From CAZHFW01 sp964531675 (GTDB lineage Bacteria > Planctomycetota > Phycisphaerae > Phycisphaerales > UBA1924), in contig CAZHFW010000045.1 in the NCBI GenBank assembly GCA_964531675.1, forward strand, positions 1 to 26,518: a stretch of DNA of 26,518 bases, written 5' to 3'. The notes below the pieces were generated by a model. That model did no database searches. It was not told where the DNA came from and worked only from the letters and a program-made list of their open reading frames with translations. The position numbers were made by a program, and so were the translations under genes. Below, piece after piece: positions 6,972-14,192 of this stretch; within the stretch, counting starts at the first letter, position 1, and the number at the start of each line of letters is the position of its first letter.

Positions 6972-7691
6972 ATGGACGCGGTTCGTCGTGCCGCCTGGTT
7001 CAAGTGTGCGATCGTCTGGCTGCTGTGCATCGGCGCGGTGGCGGGTGCGCTGTTCGTTGCGCAAGGCCACCCGGACATGATGGACGAGACGCTGCTCGAG
7101 TTCGGCGGGATCTTCGCCTTCGCGGTGGCCGCGACCCGCACCATCGGATCCAGGCTCCGGGACATCTCGTCCCTGGTCCTGATCTTCTGGGGACTCTCGT
7201 TCGGCTTCTGGGCGACGCCCTGGCTCTCGGCGGTCGGCCTCGGACTCCGCACCGCTGCCGAGCAGGGCTACTTCGACGCCGACCTGATCAACTATCTCCA
7301 CTTCCCGCTCACCATCGTGACCGCGGGCCTGGCGACATCCGCACTGCTCTACGTCGGCACCGGATGCGCCCGCGTCACGAGTCAGGCGGTCTTCGGAACC
7401 TTCGCCGCGGCGATCACGCCCCTGGTTCCGACCTATCAGGAATACGCGATCTACGCCGGCGCCCTCGCCTGGCACATGCTCGTCACCGGCGCGCTGTGCT
7501 CGTGGGGCATCCGTGCGGCCATCGAGTCCGCGGGCGTGGGCTGCGGCAAGTGCGGCGCGGACATCCGCGGGCTGGCCAGCCCGGTGTGCCCCGCGTGCGG
7601 ACACCACATTACCGTCAAGCCCCAGGAAGCCGGCCGTCTGGCGACCAATCTGCCGCCGACGATGCTCACCGACGCACGCCTCAAGTTCTGA
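6972..7691 (+). CDS. Membrane protein with C-terminal zinc ribbon
   Basis: A 239-residue protein with about five predicted membrane segments (roughly 10-30, 43-58, 66-90, 112-130 and 140-180). A cytoplasmic tail with four cysteines follows (C191, C194, C206, C209) in a CGKCGADIRGL...CPACGH arrangement. This CxxC-GL-CxxC ribbon is a common C-terminal module in planctomycete membrane proteins; its partner is not known. The ATG at 6972 has GGGAGG at about 6962-6967, a good site. The stop codon lies only 4 bases from the stop of the convergent HEIGHH gene, so the two transcripts must end within each other's coding region or share a terminator. The function is unknown; the topology and zinc site are readable directly. 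Confidence 0.75.
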   Translation: MDAVRRAAWFKCAIVWLLCIGAVAGALFVAQGHPDMMDETLLEFGGIFAFAVAATRTIGSRLRDISSLVLIFWGLSFGFWATPWLSAVGLGLRTAAEQGYFDADLINYLHFPLTIVTAGLATSALLYVGTGCARVTSQAVFGTFAAAITPLVPTYQEYAIYAGALAWHMLVTGALCSWGIRAAIESAGVGCGKCGADIRGLASPVCPACGHHITVKPQEAGRLATNLPPTMLTDARLKF

Positions 7692-7695
7692 CGCT

Positions 7696-8400
7696 TCATG
7701 CGGCCCGGCGTCGTCTCGGAGGCGGCGCCTTCAGGAATGGCTCGAGCTCCGCGGGGAGCTTCTTGATCCCGCGCCGAGAGGCCTTGCCGATCGCGTAATG
7801 CAGCGAGCGGTACATGCGGTCGCGCACCGCGTCGGTCACGTTCAGGCCGAGCTCTTCCATCGTGCGGATGGAGAACGCCCACGCGTGATACTCCTCGAGA
7901 CACCGCGGCTTGTAGGTGTTGAACCCGATCGCGTGATGCCCGATCTCGTGCAGGAAGATCGCGATCGACATCGGGCCCTTGGGCTTGGGGCTTTCGATGA
8001 GCCTCGAGATCGAGCCATCCCGGTACGTGACATACCACGCCACGCCCGACATGCTCTTGCGCCACTTGCGCACACGCACGTTGTACTTGGCGAGCATCAT
8101 CTCCACGACCTGGTCGTAGCGGGCCTGTGCGGAGTCGCTCTCGACAGCACGACTTGCCTTGGCGGGTTTCACCGCTGCACCCGTCGTCACGCGGCGGGGC
8201 TTCGGCGAACCAACCGATGCGGGCTGCGTCTGCACGAGTGCCGCAACCGGAGGCTTCTTGGCGGCTTGGATGGACGCGGGCTTGTGCTTCCGGTTCGGAA
8301 CACCGGGAGCCTGCTGAGGCTGGACGCGTTTGGCCCCGGGCCTCTCCGCGGGCGCGGGCCTGAGTAAATCCCAGAGCGTGAGCAGCGTTTCCTTGAGCAC
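7696..8400 (-). CDS. Putative zinc metalloprotease (HEIGHH motif)
   Basis: A 234-residue protein with a low-complexity Pro/Ala/Lys linker of about 85 residues, then a compact domain (about 90-225). That domain holds FLHEIGHHAIGF, so H151, E152 and H155 match the HExxH zinc-protease motif. A nearby acidic pair in CLEEYHAWAF (E169, E170) could supply a third zinc ligand, as in gluzincin-like folds. There is no clear signal peptide. The start is GTG at 8400, supported by AGGGAAG just upstream. It lies directly downstream of fmt on the same strand with a 24-base gap, so co-transcription is likely. It could also be a non-catalytic DUF with the same fold. The motif is seen; protease activity is inferred. 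Confidence 0.7.
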   Translation of the reverse strand: MLKETLLTLWDLLRPAPAERPGAKRVQPQQAPGVPNRKHKPASIQAAKKPPVAALVQTQPASVGSPKPRRVTTGAAVKPAKASRAVESDSAQARYDQVVEMMLAKYNVRVRKWRKSMSGVAWYVTYRDGSISRLIESPKPKGPMSIAIFLHEIGHHAIGFNTYKPRCLEEYHAWAFSIRTMEELGLNVTDAVRDRMYRSLHYAIGKASRRGIKKLPAELEPFLKAPPPRRRRAA

Positions 8401-8424
8401 GATCTTCCCTGATCTGTTCCAGAC

Positions 8425-9369
8425 TCACGAACCGGGAGTCGCGGTTGCGACACGAAGCCCCGCGGCGAGTGTACGGCCTCGTGCAAAGTCGGCCCACGCC
8501 ATCGCCTTCTTCCCCGGGGGCTGGACCTCCAGAAGTTTCAGCACCGAGCCGCCCCCACAGCCGACAAGCCCGAGGGAGGGATCGACCAGCACCCCCGGCG
8601 CTCCCCCGCTCTTCCCGCTTGATTCGGTCGCGGCGCGGATGAGTTTCACCGTCTCGGCGCCGATCGTCGCGGTCACGCCTGGCCACGGATTGAGCCCATT
8701 GATCCGGCACCGAATCTGATCAGCACCCTGTGCAAAGTCCAACGCGCCGTCGGCCTTGCTGAGCTTGGGTGCGATGGTCACCAGAGCATCGTCCTGCGTC
8801 ACTGGCTTCAGGACGCCCCCCTGATGTTCACGGAGCACCTGCTCCACCAGCGCGGGGCCATCGGAGGCCAGGAGATCATGCAGCTCGCCCGCGGTCGCGG
8901 TCGGATCGATCGGGCGCCGGGACTGTCCGAGCACCAGGCCCGCGTCCATCTTGTCCGCGAGCGTGATGACGGAGTTCCCGGTCACCGCGTCACCCGCGAG
9001 CATGGCCGCGTTGATCGGAGCGGCACCGCGCCAACGTGGCAGCAGGCTCGCGTGCAGATTGATCGCAAACACGCCATCCAGAAGCGTGCGTCCGAGCTTT
9101 TGGCCGAACGCGATGACGACCCAGGCGTCGGCCTGATAGCCCCGGATCTGCGCGACCAGCTCGGGTGTGTTCACCTTTTCAGGCTTGAGCAGGGGAATGG
9201 AAGGCAGGTGCTCGGCAACGTGCTGCCCGATGGGTGTGGGCGTGAGCTTGCTGCCGCGCCCCGCGGGCCGGTCCGGCTGCGTCACCACCGCCAGCAGCTC
9301 GTGGGCCGCCGCAAGCGACTTGAGCGTGGGAAGGCCAAAAGCCCCTGATCCGAAGTAAACCAGACGCAT
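8425..9369 (-). CDS. fmt: Methionyl-tRNA formyltransferase
   Basis: Transfers the formyl group from 10-formyltetrahydrofolate to Met-tRNA for translation initiation. The 314-residue length is normal. The N-terminal formyltransferase domain starts with MRLVYFGSGAFGLPTL. The catalytic region is INLHASLLPRWRGAAPI, giving N104 and H106, with the catalytic Asp at D142 in MDAGLV. The C-terminal OB-like domain contains INGLNPWPGV and ends near residue 310. The ATG at 9369 is chosen because it begins the conserved first strand; no good ribosome binding site is seen. It is divergent from the TPR gene (72-base gap) and probably transcribed together with the putative zincin downstream. The usual partner def is not in the window. 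Confidence 0.95.
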   Translation of the reverse strand: MRLVYFGSGAFGLPTLKSLAAAHELLAVVTQPDRPAGRGSKLTPTPIGQHVAEHLPSIPLLKPEKVNTPELVAQIRGYQADAWVVIAFGQKLGRTLLDGVFAINLHASLLPRWRGAAPINAAMLAGDAVTGNSVITLADKMDAGLVLGQSRRPIDPTATAGELHDLLASDGPALVEQVLREHQGGVLKPVTQDDALVTIAPKLSKADGALDFAQGADQIRCRINGLNPWPGVTATIGAETVKLIRAATESSGKSGGAPGVLVDPSLGLVGCGGGSVLKLLEVQPPGKKAMAWADFARGRTLAAGLRVATATPGS

Positions 9370-9441
9370 CGGCAGAGGGTATCCCGGATCGGCAAAGGCG
9401 ACAGGCTGGAACCGGGCGGGCACTTCGGCTAGCGTGTGCCG

Positions 9442-9750
9442 ATGCCGACCATCGCCCAGCTTGAAAAGCTCCTGCAGGTCGATCCGAACGACACCTTTGT
9501 GCTCTACGGCCTGGCGCAGGAGCACGCCAAGGCGGGGCACTACGCCGAGTCGATCACGTTCTACGACCGCTGCCTTGCGCGCGATCCGGACTATTGCTAC
9601 GCGTACTTCCACAAGGCCCGCGTGCAGGAGGTGGCCGGAGACGTGCCCGGCGCGATCGCGACGCTCAAGCTCGGCATCGCCAAGGCCAGGGCTCTGGGCG
9701 ACTCCAAAGCGCTCAACGAACTGGGCTCGGCTCTGGACATCCTGGAATGA
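9442..9750 (+). CDS. Small TPR-repeat protein
   Basis: A 102-residue protein made of about two tetratricopeptide repeats: VLYGLAQEHAKAGHYAESITFYDRCLARDPDY, read as two adjacent helices, then a second pair YFHKARVQEVAGDVPGAIATLKLGI. TPR modules bind other proteins; no partner is evident. The ATG at 9442 is preferred, and an in-frame GTG at 9436 would add two residues. Its stop codon overlaps the recX start in an ATGA arrangement, so the two are translated as a coupled pair. Proteins of this size and layout are common in planctomycetes, but no specific function is known. Confidence 0.75.
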   Translation: MPTIAQLEKLLQVDPNDTFVLYGLAQEHAKAGHYAESITFYDRCLARDPDYCYAYFHKARVQEVAGDVPGAIATLKLGIAKARALGDSKALNELGSALDILE

Positions 9751-10313
9751 TGGCGCGGAAGCCAAATCCCAAGCCCGGGCCCAAGCCCGAGCCTTCGCCC
9801 GAACAGCGCGAGCTTGACAAGGCCCGCAAGCGCGTGACGAGGCTGCTGGCGGCCACCGACCGCTCGCGCGCCGAGCTCGAAGAAAAGCTCGTGCGGGCCG
9901 GTTTCAGTGCTGGCACCGTGAAGCAGGTGCTTGCGGAGTTCACCAAAGCCCGTCTGCTCGACGATCAGAAACTCGCGGCACGCCTCGTGGAACGGGAGAT
10001 GGCCAGGGCCCCCGCCGACGCCCCGTTGCTCCGCGCCAAGCTTGAACGCAAAGGACTGGATGAAGGCACGACCGACCGGACGGTGGATCAGGCGCTCGCG
10101 GGACGGGATCTGCTCGAGGACGCCAAGCAGGCGGTGGAGACCAAGTTGAGGTCGACCCCCGATGCCCGAAGGCTGGGACACACCAGACTGGTCGGACGAC
10201 TGCTGGGCTTTCTGGCCCGCCGGGGATTTGAGCAGGAGACCGCGGAGACCGCGGTGGAGTCGGTCCTCCGGGCCCGGAAGCTCTGGAATCCGCCCGGGGA
10301 ATCCGCCGATTAG
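9747..10313 (+). CDS. recX: RecX-family regulatory protein
   Basis: A RecX-like protein of 188 residues. In other bacteria RecX binds RecA filaments and limits their growth, tempering recombination and the SOS response. A basic Pro/Lys-rich leader of about 25 residues precedes three-helix repeats. Visible features are RVTRLLAATDRSRAELEEKL, a second block around FTKARLLDDQKLAARLVE, and LGFLARRGFEQETAETAVESVL at the end. All are typical of RecX. The start ATG at 9747 overlaps the stop of the TPR gene (ATGA); a second ATG follows immediately. The gene is not beside recA here, which is common outside Proteobacteria. The call is good on the repeat pattern, but the family is divergent. Confidence 0.82.
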   Translation: MMARKPNPKPGPKPEPSPEQRELDKARKRVTRLLAATDRSRAELEEKLVRAGFSAGTVKQVLAEFTKARLLDDQKLAARLVEREMARAPADAPLLRAKLERKGLDEGTTDRTVDQALAGRDLLEDAKQAVETKLRSTPDARRLGHTRLVGRLLGFLARRGFEQETAETAVESVLRARKLWNPPGESAD

Positions 10314-10366
10314 TCGGCGGGCGACTTCCCGAGGGAAACCCGGATACGCTGTTGGTCAGGAATGAG

Positions 10367-10385
10367 CCGGGGGCCCTCCCCCCGG
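10367..10385 (+). promoter_or_regulatory. GC-rich hairpin in the lipoprotein leader
   Basis: CCGGGGG (10367-10373) pairs with CCCCCGG (10379-10385), 7 bp with a 5-base loop, just before the GGAG ribosome binding site of the next gene. It might influence access of ribosomes; there is no direct evidence. Confidence 0.35.
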
Positions 10386-10395
10386 TCCGGAGCGG

Positions 10396-11025
10396 ATGCT
10401 GATGAAGATTCGAGCCCAACGCGAGATCGCCTGGACGCTGGCCAGCCTTGGCGCAGCGGTCGTCGGCGGATGCACGCAGTTCAATGAACGCCCGGTCATC
10501 GGGCAGTCCACCACGATCAATCCGATCAGCCAGACCGGGCCCGCGCCGGAGCTCGACAAGACCGACGATGCCCCCTCGATCGCGTCGCTCGACCGATCCT
10601 CGTGGAAGAAGCAGACCTTCCTGGTGCCGGTGGATGGCGCGGGGCATCAGCCCACAGGCCGCCACGACACCAATGAGGTTCGCTTCACCAACCGCCAGCT
10701 CGGGAAGTTCCCGACCGCCGAGTCCTCCCTGGATCTGGACGGGAAGCCCGAGCACAAGATCCTGGGCGAAGAGATCACCGAAAGCGCCGGCGCTCCCCTG
10801 GTGGGCGTCATCGATGTGATCTGCATGCCGTTCAGGCTCATCTTCGATCCGCCGACCCGGCTGGTCCGGAGCCCTTCCTGGGATTACCAGCGCTGGCCCA
10901 GCCCGGCCCAGCACGCGCAGGGCGTGGAACTTCCCGATCCTGCAGCGGGCGCACCGACCGAGCCTCTGAAGGCCGATCCCGCGGATGTCTCCAAGGAGTT
11001 CAAGCCCTCCAAGGACGATCTATGA
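10396..11025 (+). CDS. Probable lipoprotein of unknown function
   Basis: A 209-residue protein with a basic start, a short hydrophobic stretch (IAWTLASLGAAVVGGC, residues 11-26) and a cysteine in a weak lipobox (VVGGC). It is therefore probably exported and lipid-anchored. The mature part is Pro- and Asp-rich, with few predicted helices and one hydrophobic segment near 137-151 (PLVGVIDVICMPFRLIF). I do not recognise a family. The ATG at 10396 has GGAG 3 bases before it; an in-frame ATG at 10402 has better spacing. The stop codon overlaps the rhodanese start in ATGA, so the two are co-translated. What the lipoprotein does and why it is tied to a rhodanese is not known. Confidence 0.7.
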   Translation: MLMKIRAQREIAWTLASLGAAVVGGCTQFNERPVIGQSTTINPISQTGPAPELDKTDDAPSIASLDRSSWKKQTFLVPVDGAGHQPTGRHDTNEVRFTNRQLGKFPTAESSLDLDGKPEHKILGEEITESAGAPLVGVIDVICMPFRLIFDPPTRLVRSPSWDYQRWPSPAQHAQGVELPDPAAGAPTEPLKADPADVSKEFKPSKDDL

Positions 11026-11435
11026 GCGCTGGGAACCTTGACGATCGTGGATTGCCTCCCGGGTACGCGTTCAAGCCCGATCTGGAGGTCACCCCGCGTG
11101 AAGCGGCGCAGATGCTCGCCTCGGGCAAGCCTGTGATCGTCGTCGACGTACGGCTCGACTCCGAGATCCAGACCGCATCCATCCGGGCGTCATTCGTGCA
11201 CATCCCCCTCGACCAGATCGAGTCGCGGGCCGACGAGATCGAACCCGGGGACGCGCCGGTGCTCACGCTGTGCCATCATGGCGTGCGCTCGATCAAGGCG
11301 GCGCTGGCGCTGCGGGCGCTTGGCGTCCCGAACGTGAAGTCCATCGCGGGCGGAATCGAGCTTTGGTCCGCGGCCGTCGACCCAACGGTCCCCCGCTATG
11401 AGCGTGCGGGATCGGTCTGCAAGCTGGTCAACTGA
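11022..11435 (+). CDS. Rhodanese-like domain protein
   Basis: A single-domain rhodanese of 137 residues. The domain runs from about residue 22 (EVTPREAAQML) to 117. It contains the strand IVVDVR, an IPLDQIESR block, and the active-site loop LCHHGVRS, whose cysteine (C84) would carry the persulfide sulfur. GIELWSAAVDP closes the domain, as in GlpE/PspE-type enzymes. There is no signal peptide, so it is cytosolic. Start ATG at 11022 overlaps the stop of the upstream lipoprotein gene (ATGA), so the two are translationally coupled. The sulfur acceptor is unknown. The fold and active site are clear; the physiological role is open. Confidence 0.9.
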   Translation: MSAGNLDDRGLPPGYAFKPDLEVTPREAAQMLASGKPVIVVDVRLDSEIQTASIRASFVHIPLDQIESRADEIEPGDAPVLTLCHHGVRSIKAALALRALGVPNVKSIAGGIELWSAAVDPTVPRYERAGSVCKLVN

Positions 11436-11509
11436 AGGCCGCCCGCCTCCAAACTCGGACTGGCGGGGACGCGCGTGCGCCCGAGCGGCGACCTGCGTGC
11501 ACATTGATC

Positions 11510-11555
11510 ACGAAAACAAGCGTCTCTCCCGCGACGCATGTCACGGGTGAGACGC
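11510..11555 (-). terminator. Terminator of the first EF-hand-tailed gene
   Basis: On the minus strand a 12-position stem with one mismatch (11520-11531 with 11544-11555) is followed by TTGTTTTCGTG. It lies 38 bases beyond the stop codon at 11594. The remainder of 11436-11593 shows nothing else. Confidence 0.8.
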
Positions 11556-11593
11556 CGCTGGTTCACACGCTCTGATCGAAGGAACTGGGTGCT

Positions 11594-12586
11594 TCAGCCT
11601 CCGCCGACATCGAACCGGGCGAAGAAGTTGAAGAAGTCGCCGGCGTCGAAGGCGCCATCGCCGTTGAGATCGAGCACCGGGTCCCCGGGAATGGGGCCTC
11701 TGAACTCGATGTTGGAGGATGCCGCGGGCGTCGGAGATCCGCTGACGCGGACGAGCGTGCAGGACGTCGCGGACGAGAGCTTGCGCCAGGCCACGTAATG
11801 GCTCGAGGTACCGGCGCTGGTGAGGGGGACGTCGACGCCGCTCTTGGTGATCACGCCATCGCCATCACGGTCGTGGAATCCGCCCATGTTGCCGCCGAAG
11901 CAGAGGAAGACGCCCGCGGTGGTCTTGGCGGCCTGGTTCTGCTGGAACGAGACGCCCCAGCTGAAGTCCGCCCGCCCGTCCTCGTCCTTGTCGATGGCGA
12001 TTCCGCTGGCGGGGTTGCCGAAGAAGTCCAAGCCATCGGTGTCGCCGAGTTCGACGGCGCCGGTCGGACCGAGATTCACGACGTTCTCCCAGTTCCCGCT
12101 CGGCAGATCGGGCACAACGATCTCCTTGACGACCGTCGCTCCGGCATCGCACACGCCCGAGTCGCCTTCCCGCAGCGTGAGCACCAGATTGAAACCCGGG
12201 ACAGGAACGCCGGTGTTGGGGAGGCCTGTGAAGATCGGGATGCGGATCTGATCCACGGTCGAGTTGAACTCGACATCACCCCAGCAGACCAGCTCGCTTC
12301 CGAACTTCGCGATGGAGGTCTGCGTGCGCGTCGGGTCGTCGATCGTGAAGGCGCCACCAAGCGCGTTCAAAGTCCCGTCATTGTCGAAGACGCTGAACTG
12401 CCCATCGGCAGACTCGCGGTCGGTGTCGAAGGACCAGGCCTGCGTGGAGAGGTCGTAGTACGCCCGCCCCGCGACCTCGGATCGATTGAGCGGAAGCACG
12501 GGAACGACCAGCTCCTGGCCCGAAGCCGCCCCCACAATCAAGAAGAGACTCAGCGCGGAGGATGCCCGGTGGGAACTGTTCGACAT
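11594..12586 (-). CDS. Secreted protein with single EF-hand C-terminal tail (paralogue 1)
   Basis: A 330-residue exported protein. Residues 1-23 form a signal peptide (ALSLFLIVGAASGQ, probable cleavage after SGQ or ASG). The body is Asp/Gly-rich and beta-like, with FGSELVCWGDVEFN, VELGDTDGLDFFGNP and GGNMGGFHDRDGDGVI. The last 30 residues hold one EF-hand-like loop (DLNGDGAFDAGDFF), with Asp, Asn and Gly spaced as in dockerin calcium loops, and end ARFDVGGG. A dockerin normally has two such loops; here there is one, so it is a half-dockerin or sorting/attachment module. It shares the whole layout with the next gene, 40-45% identical by eye. The start at 12586 has GGAG about 7 bases upstream. 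Its own terminator follows. The function is unknown. Confidence 0.8.
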   Translation of the reverse strand: MSNSSHRASSALSLFLIVGAASGQELVVPVLPLNRSEVAGRAYYDLSTQAWSFDTDRESADGQFSVFDNDGTLNALGGAFTIDDPTRTQTSIAKFGSELVCWGDVEFNSTVDQIRIPIFTGLPNTGVPVPGFNLVLTLREGDSGVCDAGATVVKEIVVPDLPSGNWENVVNLGPTGAVELGDTDGLDFFGNPASGIAIDKDEDGRADFSWGVSFQQNQAAKTTAGVFLCFGGNMGGFHDRDGDGVITKSGVDVPLTSAGTSSHYVAWRKLSSATSCTLVRVSGSPTPAASSNIEFRGPIPGDPVLDLNGDGAFDAGDFFNFFARFDVGGG

Positions 12587-12700
12587 GGATGACTCCGTTT
12601 GCGAGGGAGCTGGTGCGGTGCTCCGCAGTTTTGGGACGCGATCCCGATAACGAGAACATACCGCGGGAAGTCCCAGGGTGTTTCACGAAAAGGAGGAAGA

Positions 12701-12740
12701 CAAAAACACAACCGCCCGCGACTTTCGTCGCGGGCGGGTT
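12701..12740 (-). terminator. Terminator of the second EF-hand-tailed gene
   Basis: On the minus strand a stem of at least 9 bp (CGCCCGCGA with TCGCGGGCG, extended with a bulge) is followed by TTGTGTTTTTGTC. It lies 40 bases beyond the stop codon at 12781. Confidence 0.85.
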
Positions 12741-12780
12741 GAGACCTATTCAGGTCAGGTGATCAAAGAACTTGCGTTCT

Positions 12781-13815
12781 TTAGCCACCGGCCACGTCGA
12801 AGCGGGCGAGGAAGTTGAAGAAGTCGCCAGCGTCAAAGGCGCCGTCGCCGTTGAGGTCGAGGACCGAGTCACCCGGGATCGGGCCACGGAAGGCGATGTT
12901 GAAGGTCGCGCCGGGCGGGGGGTTGCCGGTCCAGCGGAAGTTACCGATGTTCGAAGCGTGGGGAGCGACGTTGAACCAGTTCCACAGGGCGCTGGAGCAA
13001 CCGGCGCTGTCGAGCGGATAGTCAACGCCACCCTGCTTGTCGATGAGGCCGTCGCCGTCCGCATCGTAGTAACCACCGAAGTTACCGCCGTAGCAGATGA
13101 AGGGGCCGACGTTGCCCTTGACAGCCTGGTTCTGGACCCACTGGTAGCCCCAGCCGATGTCAGCCTTGCCGTCCTCGTCTTCGTCGAGGGCGACCGCGAG
13201 CTGCGGGTTGCCGTAGAAGTCGGAGCCGTCGGTGTCACCGAGCTCGACCGCGTCAGCGGAGTCGAGGTCGAGGGTGATGTACCAGCCAGCGTAGCCGGAG
13301 GTGAACGTCGAGCCGGGGAGGCCGTCGACCGTGATGGCGGCGGTGTTGTCCCAGGTCGGGTCGTTGATGCCGGACTCGTTGTCGTAGGTGCGGATCGTCG
13401 CGCCGAAGCCGGTGATGCCGGGGGTCGCGTCGTCAGCGATGTTCGTCGCGTAGCCGATGCGGATCTGGTCAACGGTCATGTTGAACTCAGAGTCGCCCCA
13501 GGACAGCATCTCGGTGCCGAACTTGTTGATCGACGTGGAGGTGCTGGTGGAGTTGTCCTGGACGCCGAAGCCGCCCAGAACGTTCAGGGTGCCGTCAGCG
13601 TTGAAGACGGAGAAGTCACCCGCGCGGGACGTGGAGGGCTTGACATCGAAAGACCACTCGCCGGTCTTGACGTCAACCCAAGCGTGGCGGATGCCGTTGA
13701 TCGCGCTCTTCGGCATCGCGTCAATGGCGTAGGGGTCGTTGCCACCGGCCATCGCCGAGGTGGAAACCGCGGCGCCCGCGGCCAGCATCAGGAACAGGCT
13801 GCTCTTGGCGTTCAT
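12781..13815 (-). CDS. Secreted protein with single EF-hand C-terminal tail (paralogue 2)
   Basis: A 344-residue paralogue of the preceding entry. A clear signal peptide (MNAKSSLFLMLAAGAAVSTS then AMA|GG) gives an exported protein. Shared blocks with the other copy are KFGTEMLSWGDSEFNMTVDQIRI, read as two pieces around the WGD; VELGDTDGSDFYGNP; DEDGKADIGWG; QNQAVKGNVGPFICYGGNFGGYYDADGDG; and the C-terminal RGPIPGDSVLDLNGDG plus AFDAGDFFNFLARFD. The internal DADGDGLIDKQGG is another EF-hand-like loop. The ATG at 13815 has AGAGGAG 7 bases upstream, a strong site. It has its own terminator at 12701-12740, so the tandem genes can be expressed separately. The strong start and terminator suggest good expression. 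Function unknown, probably envelope or extracellular. Confidence 0.82.
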   Translation of the reverse strand: MNAKSSLFLMLAAGAAVSTSAMAGGNDPYAIDAMPKSAINGIRHAWVDVKTGEWSFDVKPSTSRAGDFSVFNADGTLNVLGGFGVQDNSTSTSTSINKFGTEMLSWGDSEFNMTVDQIRIGYATNIADDATPGITGFGATIRTYDNESGINDPTWDNTAAITVDGLPGSTFTSGYAGWYITLDLDSADAVELGDTDGSDFYGNPQLAVALDEDEDGKADIGWGYQWVQNQAVKGNVGPFICYGGNFGGYYDADGDGLIDKQGGVDYPLDSAGCSSALWNWFNVAPHASNIGNFRWTGNPPPGATFNIAFRGPIPGDSVLDLNGDGAFDAGDFFNFLARFDVAGG

Positions 13816-14192
13816 CGAACACTCCTCTGAAAAAGGACACTCTTACCAAACTTGGCCCAGGCGGGCCGACAAACCAGCTGCTCGTGTATCGAACGTTTCC
13901 GGGGTGGACTGGCGAACAACTCTCGCTTTCAGCCCTGAAGGGGGGACCTGCTCTGCTCGACCCACCCCGGCGCTCGAGATTTCTCGCTTTGGAAACTCTC
14001 ACTCCACAGGTCGGGAACCCGACGCTTGGCCCATCTTCTACATACCGGAGACAGACTCCGGAACGCGGACTACGCAGACGTTGCGCGTCCGTTCATCCGA
14101 AGATACTCGAAAGCATCCCTGGTTCAAGCCCCATTCACAGAGTTTTTTGGGGATTCTCCCGCTTTGCCTGTAGCGGGCACTAACAAGCACCC
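13816..14192. other. 377-base gene-free region, lower GC, with hairpins
   Basis: No convincing gene: the short frames present have unconvincing composition and no ribosome binding sites. The composition is visibly less GC-rich than the surroundings. It contains perfect short hairpins at 14045-14061 (CCGGAG, 5-base loop, CTCCGG) and 14158-14177 (CCCGCT, 8-base loop, AGCGGG), and GGCCC/GGGCC at 13854-13867. It should hold the promoter of the gene at 12781-13815 and the carA terminator. A small RNA cannot be excluded. Confidence 0.5.

Noticed and set aside
8275..8305. Possible degenerate eighth copy of the 23-bp repeat
   Set aside because: Only partial similarity (GCTTGTGCTTCCGGTTCGG), and it lies inside the HEIGHH coding sequence, so chance is the simpler explanation.
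14119..14140. A GGTTCAAGCC sequence resembling a tRNA T-loop
   Set aside because: The bases on either side do not form a 5-bp T stem, and no anticodon arm or acceptor stem can be drawn around it on either strand.
13884..14183. A 99-codon plus-strand frame in the gap before carA
   Set aside because: No ribosome binding site, unconvincing amino acid composition, and no recognisable domain.
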